Assembly (NCBI GenBank): GCA_002812745.2
Contig: NCSJ02000110.1
Coordinates: 62,001 to 126,000 of the forward strand
Reading direction: 5' to 3'
Origin: Scytalidium lignicola
Taxonomy: Eukaryota > Ascomycota > Leotiomycetes
DNA length: 64,000 nt
Shown one piece after another: positions 34,292-47,511 of this stretch (the stretch's first letter is position 1; every line of letters begins with the position of its first letter). Under the pieces are notes generated by a model. It worked only from the letters and a program-made list of their open reading frames with translations. It made no database searches and was not told where the DNA came from. A program made the position numbers and the translations under genes.

Positions 34292-36987
34292 CTACAGAGT
34301 CGCCATAAACCAACCAAGCGCCAGCTGAAACAACATCAATCCAGTCCACAATTTCCGCTCAATACTTAGATTCCTGCCAGCTCCTGTCACTGGAATATTT
34401 GTAACTGTGCCCGTGGAGTTAGCTAGAATTGTTCCGGTAGCATTGTCATCGCGAGCAAGGCCCAAGCAATTCGCGATATTGAAGAAGATATCAATATTGT
34501 TATAAACCCCGCCAAAAAGCTCTTGGCAAGGTCCCAAAGCAAATACAGGAACATCAGTCAGTGAGTGCACACCCTGGTCCGCAGACGTGGGCAAGGTACC
34601 GTTGATGATAAATCCATCTATGGCATCCTCCGGGTTGACATAAAAATCGTTATGGCTATGTCCCGTGATGTTCGTGTCGGGAATGCGGGGAGCATCTTTA
34701 TGGACGCGAAAGTTCTCTCGATGGTCTGGGTTAGCACCTAGTCCTTGAGCTAGCGTGTATCGTGGATCCCAGTTAACGGGAAAGTCAACCCCGGTGTTAT
34801 AGGAGATTGACGAGTTCTGTACTGTATATTGGCTCAGACCAGAGTTGGCGTAGTATCCAATAGCATTGCGCTTTTGACGATCATCGGGTTTGGAGCTGAG
34901 ATACTAAGTATCAGCGGAACCGAAAACGTCAAATCCGTGACCATGATCTGCGGTGATAACAATGAGCGTATTATTAATTTCCCCAAGAGCTGCGAGTTTC
35001 TCTATTGTTGCTTTGATTGTGTCGTCGAGTTCCAGAAGATCGCCCAACGCGCGATCATAGTCAAGAGTATGCATCTGCTTGTCGATTGAAGCCGCTTCAC
35101 ACATAAGAAAGAAACCTTTTCCCCCTCCCCTTTCATAAAGAATATCAATAGCTTTAAGCGTCATCTCTTTGAGCCCCGGAAGATCCAATGCGGGCTGTTT
35201 ATTGCCTGATGGATCATTTTTGAAGGTTTTCAGAACATCAGTGTAGACATTGCGATCAAGCCAAACGGGGAGATTAGACGTGCAAAATATTCCTAGAGCC
35301 TTAGAGCTGTTGGACACTGTTTGAAGAGAGGTATTGTTGAGTGAAATAGTGTAGCCGGCCTGCGCAAATTCGGCATAGTAATCTTTGCCTTGCCAGGAAC
35401 CGGCACCAGGTAGAAACTGTTCTGCACCAGCCCCAAAGAAGACATCTGGCCCATTAAATTTGGTCCACGTATAGTTGCTAACCCCACGGAGAGCTTGGTC
35501 AATAAGAGCACCATACTGAGATCGAAGACGCGTGTGTCCTGTCAGCGCTATCGGAGTGGCATCAGCAATAAATGCCGTAGACACAACTCCAATAGCACTG
35601 CTTGTTGGATGGAATCGAGATCTGTAGAATACAGATCTCGATGGCCTGACGCGTAGAACCGTAGATCAATATCGGTGTGTAGAATACACCTCATACAGGC
35701 TTATGAATATATGGGAGATTACGAAAATCATTGTCAGAGCTGAAACAGCATCGGTAGTAGCTATTGGTAGATACCCATAATACTTTTCCTACTATAAATT
35801 GTACTGTAATTACACTATAGGTTAGACAATCAATTTCAATTGTATGTTGTGTCCATATTGGGAGTAATATTCCATGCAACACTGCCCTATATACGCGTTA
35901 GAAGCTCAACAATTGTTTCTACTTTGGGGTCATCAAATGGATCAGCGCTTGAATCAGCATATACGCCCATCGCGTTTACCTACAAAGCTAGTAAGTACAA
36001 ACTAATATATTATCATATCAAAAGAAGGGACAAACCGAGCTCTTATGACCACTGTACAATGCGCTGGCGGAGTTGGCACTGTCTGTGATGTAACTATCTA
36101 ATGAATGAGTCTGTTGACGATATTAGCTGTCTTCTAAGGACATTTTGAGGCTATTCATTTCGAACCATTTGATGACCCAGTACTGGAAATTTGTCCATTT
36201 GTAAGGTCGTCTGATATCTTCCATTGATGCTCTTATGACCTATTAATCTCGCTGCTGTTATCATATTTGTAGTCATTCCGTCACTGGTCACTTCATGTTA
36301 GCAGTGACCACAAGCCAGGGTATTTCTTATTGCTCATGAGGATTCCCGAAGCTATTAGCTTACCCTATGAAGAAAATAACATTCTTTGCCTTCTTTTGGT
36401 CCGAGAGTGGGCGAACAACCCAGTTGGCAACCGTTTGTGTGTGATTGTAATAGGTGAGAGTTGCGACATACTCTCCTGGCTTATACAATGCAACCCGACG
36501 GTAGGCTTTAGATGTAACACGTACAATCGATGGAAATTTATTATCCTGTGCAAAAAGATCTTCGTACCAAGAAAAGTTCCACCTCTCCAGAGCAGGTTCC
36601 TCGATGTTGAAAAACGAGGCAGCGGATACGGCAGCTTCTCCAGTTTTAGCAACAGTGAATGAAAACTTTTCATCTGGAATGCCACCATTGGCTTCTGAGC
36701 CATTGACTGGCGCATGTACTTCCAACCGGATATCGAAATATTGCCCAGCGAGAAAGTCAGTCCTACACGAATATCGGTCAAAAGGTCAGGGCGGCCAAGC
36801 GGGTTTACGTTTATGACTTACTGGTCCGGAGGAAGTATACATCCCAGGCCTACGAAGTATTAGCATCAATATATAAAGGTCCCGTTGATGACATACTAGG
36901 ACATCCGCCTAGTCGCTGGAATGTCTGGGCAAAGGCTATGGGTGCGACCACTGCCACCGTCGCAAGTATCAATTTGCAGTTCACCAT
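34292..36987 (-). pseudogene. Alkaline phosphatase, disrupted by a solo LTR and nonsense codons
   Basis: Six minus-strand exons can be placed: 36897-36987, 36822-36849, 36364-36762, 36166-36283, 36036-36110 and 34292-35979. The product begins with a signal peptide (MVNCKLILATVAVVAPIAFA), has the phosphatase metal/nucleophile region (NVIFFIG-DGMTTNMITAARL, then ITDSANSASALYSGHKS with the nucleophilic Ser), then STAFIADATPIALTGHTR, ASIDKQMHTLDYDRA, VITADHGHGFDVFGSADT, and ends in a hydrophobic tail suggesting membrane or GPI anchoring. The family hydrolyses phosphomonoesters at the cell surface or vacuole. Three lesions kill it: a TAG at 35887-35889 where Trp is expected, a 279-bp LTR with a 5-bp duplication in exon 6, and a TAG at 34904-34906. 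Subtracting LTR plus duplication (284 bp) leaves exactly 705 codons, so no other indel is needed. Confidence 0.93.
35603..35881. mobile_element. Solo LTR, Ty1/copia-like
   Basis: A 279-bp insert starts TGTTGGATGGAAT and ends ATTCCATGCAACA, giving TG..CA ends with a short imperfect terminal inverted repeat. It is flanked by a 5-bp duplication, CTGCT (35598-35602) and CTGCC (35882-35886), differing by one transition. Inside, 35614-35642 is a perfect 13-bp-arm hairpin around GAA (ATCGAGATCTGTA). Copia-like assignment rests on the TGTTG..CAACA ends. It interrupts exon 6 of the alkaline-phosphatase gene. Confidence 0.88.
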
Positions 36988-37170
36988 GGCCAAATTTTTG
37001 CAAACAATTTAGGAACCCAATTAGAAATATTAGATGAAGAAATCGCCTCAGTACGTCCCCCTTTTATAATATTTTTAGTCTGGGGTGAGACATGCAGGGA
37101 CCGTCAAACAACTATCAATAATCCATTGCCCAGCCTTGTTTGGCATGTATATGGTTTAGGTTTTTGTGAA

Positions 37171-37520
37171 TCAGTGAAAGATGCTGCAACACGTGTAGAT
37201 TTCGGGGCCTTGTCTCAAACTTGGCTTCTCCTTGGCTGCTGAAGTACTACGAGACGAGGCATGCGCAGGCCGAAAGTGAACAGCAACGGAACCTTCCTTA
37301 TCTAATGTTACGACGTAGTCATTTACTGGACAATATTGCAAATCTCTTGGAATGTTCTTGTCATTTCTATAATCAGCAGAAATGCTAAGAGAATTTCCTC
37401 GGCAAGTAATGCGCGTGTCCTTAAAGCGTGACCGCAATTCGTACAAAGGTGGTTGTTCCAAGACTGCCAAGTCGGTGATGGTCTTAGAAGCTCGGCGTTG
37501 GATGCTAAGCGCAAAAGCTC
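37171..37520 (-). pseudogene. 3' remnant of an unrecognised gene
   Basis: A clean minus-strand frame ending at 37171 reads ASKTITDLAVLEQPPLYEL, then RSRFKDTRITCRGNS and LQYCPVNDYVVTLDKEGSV, ending in a basic tail. Upstream of about 37515 the frame hits a TGA and then dissolves into the AT-rich block starting near 37550. The composition looks like genuine protein, so this is probably the surviving 3' end of a host gene truncated or eroded from the AT side. Family not recognised. Confidence 0.5.
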
Positions 37521-37549
37521 ACAAGAAATAGCCAAAGAGTATAATCTTC

Positions 37550-40500
37550 TAAAGGAATTGAAAAAAAAAATTTACTTCTTTAGTATTATACAAGTGTTTT
37601 AAGAAAATGAATTTGTTTACTGTATACGAATTTAATACTGAAGCAGAGATCTGTAACTTCATATATATAAAAGATAAATATCCTTCTTATTAAAACATAC
37701 TTTTATTAATTGAATACAGAAGTATAATAAACATAAATAAAAATCAAACTCTCTTTTTATCTTTAATATTTAATAATCTTTATGGTTTTCTTTAATAATT
37801 TTATCCTTTTACTATTTAATATCTTTAACCATCTCTTCTTTTACTTTTACAATTACATTAACTTAAATCAAATGCTTTTATTACTTTTTAAAGAAGATAT
37901 AAAATCATTAAATAAACATTTATAATGGTAAATTTAAAATGTTATTAGAAGAATATAATTTGTCAAACTTAATAAGAAAATGTTATAATTATTAATCTTT
38001 ATAAATGTCTCATTTATAAACAATAAAGATTTATTATCATAAATTAATTATATTATAATACTTATAAATTAAAAAAGAAATTTAAATATATTATATTAAA
38101 CATTGATTAAGTATAAAAGAGTTATATACAATGTTTTAACTTTAAAACTGTACAAAATAACTTATAAATTTAATATAAAGGTTATAATCAAGTTAATTAT
38201 TAAAAGAATTCTTAAAATTAACTTCTTATTAGTTATATATACAAATTCAAGGTTATTATACAATTGTTTTGTTAAGTTAGAAATTATATAAGAAAAGTAA
38301 TTTATAATTAATATAATATACTTTTATTAAGTATATAAATAACATTAAATCATTAAAGTATAATAGATTAAAAGAATTATAAATCTAATTAATTTTATAA
38401 TTAAAAATAAGTTATTTAATGCTTTAAAACAATTGTTAAATATAAATAAAGTATAATTAAAAGTATTAAATATACTTTTAAGTTTATTGATTTTACTTAA
38501 GTTGAATAAGTTATAATTATAAGAAGTTAAAAGTAATTAAATAAAGTTAAAGTAAAAAGTAAGAAAAGAATAATTAAATTTAAAGATAATAATATATTTA
38601 ATCTTTATAAGTTGATTAAAGTTAAGAAGTAATNAAAAAAGTTAACTTTAAAGAAATAAGTTAAAGTATTGTAAAAAAAAACAAGAATCACAGTTTAAAA
38701 AGATATATTTNAAAAAACTTAAAAATATNAAAAAGTAAAAAAAGTGTTATAGACTGAGTCTAAGGTAAAGATAGTGAATTACAATTGAGAAGGCAGTAAT
38801 ATTAACAATTAAGCTTGTTTTATTCTCTAAACTAATTCTTGAAGAATCTAAATTATAATAATTACTTAAGTTACCCTTATATACATTAAGTCTTGTATGC
38901 TCTTGAAGTAAGCCCTTATCTTAATACTCTGTTCATGTGCTTAGTATACTATATATGCTTCTTAGGCTCTGCAATCCAGGCTTTAATATTATCCCCTCCT
39001 CTTGAAGCTCTTGTCCTCAAGAGTTACAAGCCCTTAACATCCTTTAGTACTTCTTCTAGGGTTTACAGATACAAAGATCATTCCTGAATCCTATGCTTCT
39101 TTCAAATGTGAAGGTTTTAAAATAATATCTTTATTCAATAGCTTGATATCATGATGCCTTTAAGTTAGTACATCTCTTTAGTATCCTTTTGATGTTATAG
39201 TACACAGGTCTCCTATGTTAATAACAAGCTTTATATATGTGTACAGACATAGTTTTACCATTTCTCTTATGCCTTTTAGCTACTAACTCTTTTAGTCCTT
39301 CTAAAAGGATATAAGTCTTAAGTGAAGATCTAATACTTTACTTGCTTCCTTTTATTGTTAATAATACAAAGTTAAACAAAGTAAATACAAAATGCTTAAA
39401 TATAACAAATATAAAGTTATTCTTAATATTAAACTTTCTGATCATAATCAAACATAAGCATTCTTCTAATATAATGATTTTACAAAGTAATTCTTAGATT
39501 ATTGTAGAATTAGATAAAGATCAATAAATATTCTAAAGTTCTTAAATAAACAAAGTACAATATATAATCATTAGTGTTTTTAAAGGTTTATATAAACTCC
39601 CTTTATTATTCTCTTTCTCTTCCTTTTCTCTCTTTGTTATCTTATCTATTACCTTTACAAGATAAGTTTTCTCCTTTTCTAATTCTTTAAAGCTTAAAGT
39701 TAAACTTTAAATAATATTATACAAATACTTGTCTTATTGTTTATTATTCTTTACTTTCAGTTATAATTGTATAAATACTTTACTTCTCTCCTTTTCATCC
39801 TTTTTTCCTTTAATATGTTAAGAGTTCTTTAATTAACTTTTATAATCTTTCTTATTAGATCTTTTAACTTTCAAGTAAGTTTCCCTTGTTCACCTTCTTT
39901 AACTCTTTGACTAACATATGATTAGCTCATTATAACTAAGAAACATGAAAAATTCATATGTCTTTATTGTTTATAATATAATAAGTCTTTATTTACTTAA
40001 CTTAACCTTAAGTATTTTACTTTATAAACTAATAATAAATGTAAAGAGTATACTTATAAGTATNAAAAAGTATNAAAAAAGTTCTTAAGGAGTATTATTA
40101 TTATATGAATAAGCTACTTTAACTTATTGACTAAGTGATAACAAGTAATATTATGGTTGTTATTACTTTTTAAATAATACAACATGAATATACTAAACAT
40201 ATTAAGAATATACTTTGTTAAGAAATCAAGAAGGAAAAGATAAATAATAATAAGTTAAGTATAATTAATAAGATCTTGAAGAGTATTAATAACTATTTTA
40301 AAGTTCTAAATAATATCATTTAAAAGATAATAAGTATTTTTTCTTCTTTTCCTTTTAATTAATACATTGTTAATATTTCACAAGTGAATCTTTTTAATAA
40401 TAATATATCCTTTAATAAAGATACATCTTCTTCAGAGGATGTTAAGTTAAGTAAGTTAAAAGAGTTAAATAATAATTATAATAATAGTTCTCCTATTCCT

Positions 40501-43500
40501 TTAGTTTATTATCTTGCTTACTCTTATCTCTTAAGAGTATAAGAAGGTAATGTTTTTACTTCTCTTTGTTATTATTTTGCCTACTTTATTAATAAGTGTT
40601 CTAAGTTAATAATACTTGTCCTAATCTTAATCCTTAGTATAATACTCCTTGTTAACCTTATACTTAGTCTTCTTCTTACTTCTTCAAAGTATTATCTTCA
40701 GTTTAGAGATAACAAGTTTATAACCTCTCTTGTTTAACTTAATAACCTTGTTAATGGTAATGATAATAATAGTGAAGATGATAATAATAATAACAAAGAT
40801 AATAAAGAGGATGATAATTCTTTGTTGAAGAAGAGGAAGTATAAGTATAAGAATATTTATAAGTATTATTATTAAGTAAATAACTCTTTACCTTTAAATA
40901 CTTTAGTTTTAATTTAACCTTTTTTCATTTCTTGTTCNTTTTTCCTTATGACNTTTTTATTATGTTAANTTTTAAGGAGGTTACTTCTTTTATAAGTAAT
41001 TATTCATATTATTTTCTATACTCTTCAAGCTTCTTCATAATATTTTACAAATACTTTAATAACTTTTAGGTATCTTCTATTAATAAGAATCCTTTCTACT
41101 TTACAAGGTATTATTAAGTTTTATTCTTCTTGATTTTATAATCTAGGATAACTTTAACCTCTTACTTGTTTTCACTATTAACAGTTTCTTCTTTTAAGAA
41201 TTCTAATGTTATATTAAATTTATAATAATATAATTCAAGAAGGAATATATAAAAGACTAAGTATACTCTTATTTTAAAAGATAACTTTAGCTTATACACA
41301 AGGCTATTACTTATAACCTAGACTACCTTCAGTAGTCTTAGATATTAATTTAACAACTTCTTATTAAGTCTTTATTATTATAAATTCTTTGTAAATACTA
41401 TTATAAAATCACTTATCTTGAATATTATTAACTTTTGNTTTTTTGTTATAATACTTTTTCTATACTTTTATAACTTCTTATTATTACTTTGTTATTACTT
41501 CTCTTTCNTTTTTACAATATTTTTATCCTTTTTTGTATAACAATTACTCTCCTCTTCATAACATTATCCTTAACATTAACCTAGATCTTAAGGTTATAAC
41601 TATACATATTACAGAAGGAAGTTATGCTAATAGTATTATGAACATTATTATTATATATGAATTCTACAAAAGTTAACTTTGATGCTTAGTTATCTTACTT
41701 ATATAAACAAAATACTTGTAAATAATATTCTAATATTTAATTCTGGACTTTTGTTTGTTTATTGTTTTAAGGGTAAAACATTATTAATAAGTGTCTTTAT
41801 ATCTATAAGTAGAAATATAAGGAAGTTTAAAACTTATTAGTAAATTAAGGTCTTTAGTCTAAGATTATATTCTTCAAGGTATTAAAATCTTTAACAATAT
41901 ACTGTAAAAATAGCTTTGTTAATTCTAATGTTATAATTATCTTCTTATAAGGAATATATCATACTATTTATGTATACTTGTCGATAATAATTAAACATAA
42001 ATCATATATTATATTATTTTATTTACTTAAAGGTAAATTTATAATAAAGTCTATTGAAATCTTTGTTTATAATTGCTTTAAATAAAGTAATAATGTTAAT
42101 GTTTTATGTAATGTATGTTGCTTCACCTTCATTCTTTAACAAATAACATAAGTATGTACTTAACACTTTACATCTCTTCTTAGACTTAGTTAAAAATACT
42201 TTTACTAAATATAATGTTTTTAAGATTCTAAAATGCTTTATTATAAGGTTATTATGATTTGTAATTAATATCTTCATTTTTATTATGTTATTGTTTAAGA
42301 CATATATTTTGCTTTGATATTAGAAGAGACTTATATAGTTTATTCTTCATAGTTACTCTTTAATTGCTTTTAACTTCTTATGCAAATTTAAGGTTTCTCC
42401 TTTAATATTTTAATCATTATACCTTAAGGTTGTAAATTCNTTTTTTATAATTTCCTTTACTATGTTATAACTCTTTAACTTTACTTAATCTCTTATTCAT
42501 ATTAGTAATTTCTTTTTCAATGTTTTAATTATTATATTTTATAGTCATAAGCTTTTCCTTATGATCTTACTTTAATTATACTATCTTAACATAAGTTCTC
42601 TTAAAACTTTATTCTTTATACCTTTGTATAAAGTTTCTATTCTTAAAGGTTAACTTACCTTAAGAACTATTACTTGTATAATATTAAAGTCTTTTCTTAA
42701 CAGCTTTAACAGTTCTCTTCCTCTGAATTAATTACTAATGTTATCCTTAAATAAAGATGTCCTTTTATTACAAGTTATGTATCAAGTTAATTATTAACTT
42801 AATAAGAGAATTATCTACTATTTTAAGTATACTTATCAAATAAGCATACACTTATAAGACAAGGTATTTGTAATTACTAGTCTTAACAATAAGCTTAAGC
42901 TTATAAACTATATCACTTATCATAACCTCATAATAATGTCCTGTTAAATTTATAATTGTTTGTATGTGCCTTAGTTAATGATTAAGCTTAAGGTGTTTAG
43001 TCTGAAAACTACCTCTTTAAGTATTGTCTCTTTAGGCATTTCTTCTCTTTATAACATTATCAACTAATATTTTAATTTTCTGTTAAAATGCTTTCTTAAC
43101 TTTAATATAAAATATANTTTTACATCTTCTTTCTTAACATTAACATTAAATCTCTTATAACTTTATTAAACTTAAGTTTATAATCTAATTATCTTAATAG
43201 ACTATTAATAAGGTTAGTCTTATAAACTAGAGTAAGATCTCCAACATCAAGTTTACATGCTTTAATAATTACTTCTTCTTATTATACAGTTTNAAAAAAG
43301 TTAACTTCTGTTTAGGATCTCTTATCCTCTTAATCCTTTTATACTAATCATAAGATAATATTTTAAGATTAATAATTCTTTAGAAACAGAATATTATTCT
43401 GTTAGTATAACTTCAAAGTCTAGTAATACAATCATCTAAATTCTACTAACTTTTAGAATTAATCTTTATTTACCTTAGCCTTTGGTTTAATTATCTTCTT

Positions 43501-44982
43501 AAGGATATCTTAAATGTTAAGTTCTTATTATAAACACAAAGTTTGTTTTAAGGATTCTTGTTATTATTATCTTATTTACATTAGTTTTAACAGTAAGTTC
43601 TAGTATAATTATTAAGTCTTTATGATTTCCTTCTTCCTCTGAGGAGTTCTCTTCTTTATTTGAACTTTCTTCTTCTGATGATTTTAGAAGGAAGTCTATA
43701 ATCCTAAGGATATGTATAACTCTTACTTTAACTAATAAGCTTGATTTGTTGTCCTTCTTATAAGTGTTTACTATATGTCTAGAAAGTTTATACTTAAAAT
43801 ATAACTTGTTTTTTCTTCTTTTGTCAAGCTCTTCAGAGGAGATTCTAAAGGAATTCTCCNTTTTTACTTTTTCCTTTATAATACTTCTTTCTCTTTCCTT
43901 TGAATAATTTTCCCCTTTTTATAATGTTCAACTTTATAAGGTCTTCTTGATCTTTCTTATTATCAGTCTTTCTTCTGTTGAAGTAAGATCCTCCTTTCTT
44001 ATCTAAGATTATTTTGTATTATTCATTCTTAATCTTAATAGACAGGTTAACTAGAATGTTAAATGTAATGACTATAAGTTATTAATAAAGTTCTTCTTTA
44101 ATGAAGTCCTTTAGTCTAGTCTTATACTAGTGTATATATACTTCTTCTTCTTAGTTGACTAATACTACATACTAATAATAAAGCATTGTATACTTGTTAA
44201 AGCTCTTAGTTTGTCTAAGATAAGCTAATCATCTTTTAGTATTCCNTTTTTTCATCAATGTCTTTATACAAGCATTTAAGTTCTCTTGTATAATTCTCTT
44301 AACTTGTAAAGATGTTGATTACTCTTTAATTTGTTATTCTTCTGTTTATTATAAACCATTTATCCTTAAAGGGTTAAAATTAAGTTTCAATTACTCTTCT
44401 TAAGTATGTTGATGCTTATAGAACTTTATACATGTCTCTTAGCAATAAGTGATTATTCAATACTAAGTAAGTTCTTGTTTAAGCAAGGTATACTTTTAGT
44501 TTCTTCTTGTTTTTATAAAACAAGTCTAGCTTGATGATCTTAACTTCCTTAAGTGTTATTATTAGAACTTGTTCAACATTACTCTTTAGTTTAAAGTTTA
44601 GATTAGAGTTTGAACTTAAAGCTTTTAATATTAAAACTAGTTCAAGTTCAGGTTTAAGTAATAAAGATGTTAATTTCTTTCTAGTAACTCTTGATGATTT
44701 TCTAATAGTTAATCCTTTTGTTAACTTAGTAAATTACTTTAACAGTATAACAACTTCCTTTAACATTCCTTCTTAGATGTTAATTTCTTTAATAGTCTAG
44801 TCTTCACCTTGATCTTCTTCAGAATTATCTTCTAAACTTTCTTCAGATACTTCCTCAGATCCCTCTTCAGATTCTTCTTCAGAGCTTTCTTCAAAACCTT
44901 CTTCAAGTTGTTATTTGTTATTATTATCTATTAATATATCTGTTTCCAAATCCTGATTCATCAAGATAAGTAGTATTCAAAA
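37550..44982. repeat. AT-rich RIP-like block with gypsy relics
   Basis: About 7.4 kb, extremely AT-rich up to about 38.7 kb and slightly less so beyond. A GC-richer patch at about 38745-38990 starts TGTTATAGACTG and is followed by CTCTTGAAGCTCTTGTCCTCAAGAG, which parallels AGCTCCTGTCCTCAGGAG just inside the left LTR of the element at 47245; it is probably the LTR end of a related minus-oriented element. Between 43.8 and 44.96 kb the minus strand reads an acidic, Ser/Glu-rich gag-like segment. Nothing else can be named. Confidence 0.7.
43850..44961 (-). pseudogene. Gag-like region of a minus-oriented gypsy relic
   Basis: From the ATG at 44961, twenty-odd bases inside the LTR at 44983, the minus strand reads MNQDLETDILIDNNNK, then an acidic run (EEGFEESSEEESEEGSEEVS), then LDLFYKNKKKLKVYLAQTR, a gag-like capsid motif. 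Stops interrupt it at Gln/Trp-like positions. Its position just inside an LTR fits gag of a Ty3/gypsy element. Confidence 0.5.
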
Positions 44983-45342
44983 TGTTATAAAACTATACTA
45001 TCCAAGTCACTGGATAGCAAGGGTAAGGTAGATGTTCAAGGACAGTGGAAATATATAACACACAAGTAGGCAATTAAGCCCAAGGTAGGATCTAGTAATG
45101 TATTTAGGTTGAACACAAGGAGTCTACTCTTATGTTCTTACAACATACTTAAATAAATAACGAAATACAACTGGATCGTTAGATCACCCTGATCCTCCGA
45201 TCCAGGTTCCTAGATCAATGGATCACTCTGATCCTTCGATCCCAATCACGTGACCCCCTAATTGTTAGGTTCTCTATGCACACCTGCCGTGTACCGAGCC
45301 TCAGGCCTACACCAATTAGCTTGTTCGGTCAATCCTGTAACA
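44983..45342. repeat. LTR of a gypsy-type element (360 bp)
   Basis: Bounded by TGTTATAAAACT and CAATCCTGTAACA. It contains a cluster of GATC-rich short repeats (GATCACCCTGATCCTCCGATC, about 45179-45241), a GTGTACCGAGCC motif and CACGTGACCCCC. It abuts a gag-like reading on the minus strand, so it would be the 5' LTR of a minus-oriented element. No 5-bp duplication flanks it, which argues against a solo LTR. No clear partner was found; the candidate near 38745 is only distantly similar. Confidence 0.55.
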
Positions 45343-47244
45343 CTCCAAGGCTTAGTTCTCTTTAGAAATGACTATATCATGTACTATAACCATAATCATA
45401 TTATAATTCAAAATATGAATTTTAACTTAAATGTCTTCTCTTTAAGAATTATTATACTTCATTGTTCTTTTATTATTATAAAAGCCTTTCTACAATCTTT
45501 ACACTTCAGGTCAGATCATTTTCTTCTTACTCCTTTATAGTCTTCAAAGTTTCAAGAACATAAACAACAAACTTAATCTTATACAATTCATTTTAACATC
45601 ACTATCTCTCTTATTGTCCTTCGAAGAACTATTACCTAATTTTATCTATATCCCTTAACCTAGAAGATGTAGTCTTAAGCCTAGGTTATACAGCTTATGC
45701 AATTTACTTTAGTACTTTGCTAACAAAAGNAAAAAGATATAATATTATTAGCATTCATAATAAAGATGATTATAAACCTAATNAAAAAGAGTAAACTTGA
45801 ATATGTTGACTTTAAAAGCGAAGAAGAGCTTAATTTAAAGGCAAACAGACTTTTAAAACAGTAAATACAACACATGAATAAGTGTTTAAAAGGTCTAGAA
45901 GACCTTGAATACAACTTGGAAAGTTTAAAAGAAAAACTAGNAAAAAAGTGAAAAANGNAAAAGTAATAAATCAACAAAGTAACTTTGTTTATTAATAAGT
46001 CCATAAGTTATTCCTTTAATACTATATGTTAAGAGATTAAGGAGTTTAAACTATTCTTATTAAATAGCTATTACATCATGATTAATAAACTACAAGACAA
46101 AAAGTAAATCTGTACAAATTATAGAACAATATATTATAACAGTTAAAAGCTTTTCCTTGACTATCAAAGATTTACTTTTATTTGTAAAGTGAATATAACA
46201 AGCAGAAATGTTTAAGTTCAAGAGGTAAAAGGTGAATATATAGACTAACTATTGCTTGTTACATTACCTAGAGTTTAAATGTTGACTCTTAAGGATCTTG
46301 ATATATTGATTACAGAATTTCCACAAAGCAAGTATGATAAGTCATTTCTGGAATTAAAAGGAATAATAGAAAAGACAATAAGATCTGTTAAGAATTTCAA
46401 AGACAGTTTGGATAAGGTTAGTTTAAATGTAAATGCTAAAGCCATAAGAACTTTATAAACTTATATGAGTAGTAGTTTGTCTAGAATGATAAATTCTCAA
46501 TTTTCACGAATCAAGAGCAAGTATTAAGTAGCTTAGGTCAATATAACCTGTTTGTACGTTTGAAAAAAGACTGAAGTTATAATGTCCATCCTTATATGCT
46601 AGAAAACCTTACATGCTAGAAAAAATAATAAGTACTTTGACTTCAAGTATCTTAAAATCTGTTTACATCTTAATAACTTTTATATTTCTTTATAAGTTAT
46701 GTTCTACGGCTAGTACCGGACACCCTAAACCCTTTCCACTAGAAAATCACAATTATATCATTACTCTTACACTTGATTTGCAAAGAGTCTCCTTTTATAA
46801 TATAATAGACTTCTTCTACTACAGCTTTACCACAAAGCTTATACTATCCTTAATACTTATAAAGGGGTTATATCTAAGCTCTAAAGCCTCATTACTATGC
46901 AAGAGATCATCATTAGCCTTGTGGCTGTTGTAATGTGTAAATTTATACAAGATCATCATACAGATCAATACTTTTGCAAAGTAGAATATGGACATTCCTT
47001 GCTATTTATAAGCAATTTCTTATTAATGTAAATCCTTGTCCACTAAAACATCCCATCTACCAGAACACTTTTTTGCTACTTAAACGTTTAATAATAAATA
47101 ACTTAAGTACTTCCTTTAAAGGATAAATGTTAGACAGTAAATCTATATCTTAAAAGTATAATCTCTTTTTTTTAAATTTAAAGAAGTTATTAACTTTTTC
47201 TTTTATATTTTAGATCTTAGCCAAGAATTAAAGACAACTCTAAT
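45343..47244. repeat. AT-rich degenerate DNA left of the 47-kb element
   Basis: No intact gene. A 106-codon plus frame (46613-46933) is hydrophobic and probably antisense to a degraded minus-strand frame. Several undetermined bases lie beside homopolymers near 45730-45960. Confidence 0.5.
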
Positions 47245-47511
47245 TGTTAGGGGTATCCGTATGTAGAGTGAAGAGAGACCAGGAGGCTGAAACATAATAG
47301 GAGATTAGCAGTGAGATAACAGTTGGTTAAGTGTAAATTCACTCTAAAACTCAGTGCTCTTCTAAAATTACAAGATTGATCTTTGACTCTTGTTAAAAAG
47401 AAGGGGAAACCCCCCTCTTTATAGACAAGAGTCAATAGCTAAGGAGTGGTTAAGACTTAGACTACTATCCTTTTCCCCTCTTCATATGATTAATGCATTA
47501 AGGCCTTGACA
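47245..47511. repeat. 3' LTR of the gypsy element
   Basis: 267 bp, TGTTAGGGGTATCCG to GGCCTTGACA in plus orientation. It aligns without gaps to 54753-55019; about 26 differences by eye, all transitions. Confidence 0.93.

Noticed and set aside
38745..38990. Candidate second LTR partnering 44983-45342
   Set aside because: Only the TGTTATA start and a few motifs agree; flanks carry no shared 5-bp duplication, so I did not call a paired element.
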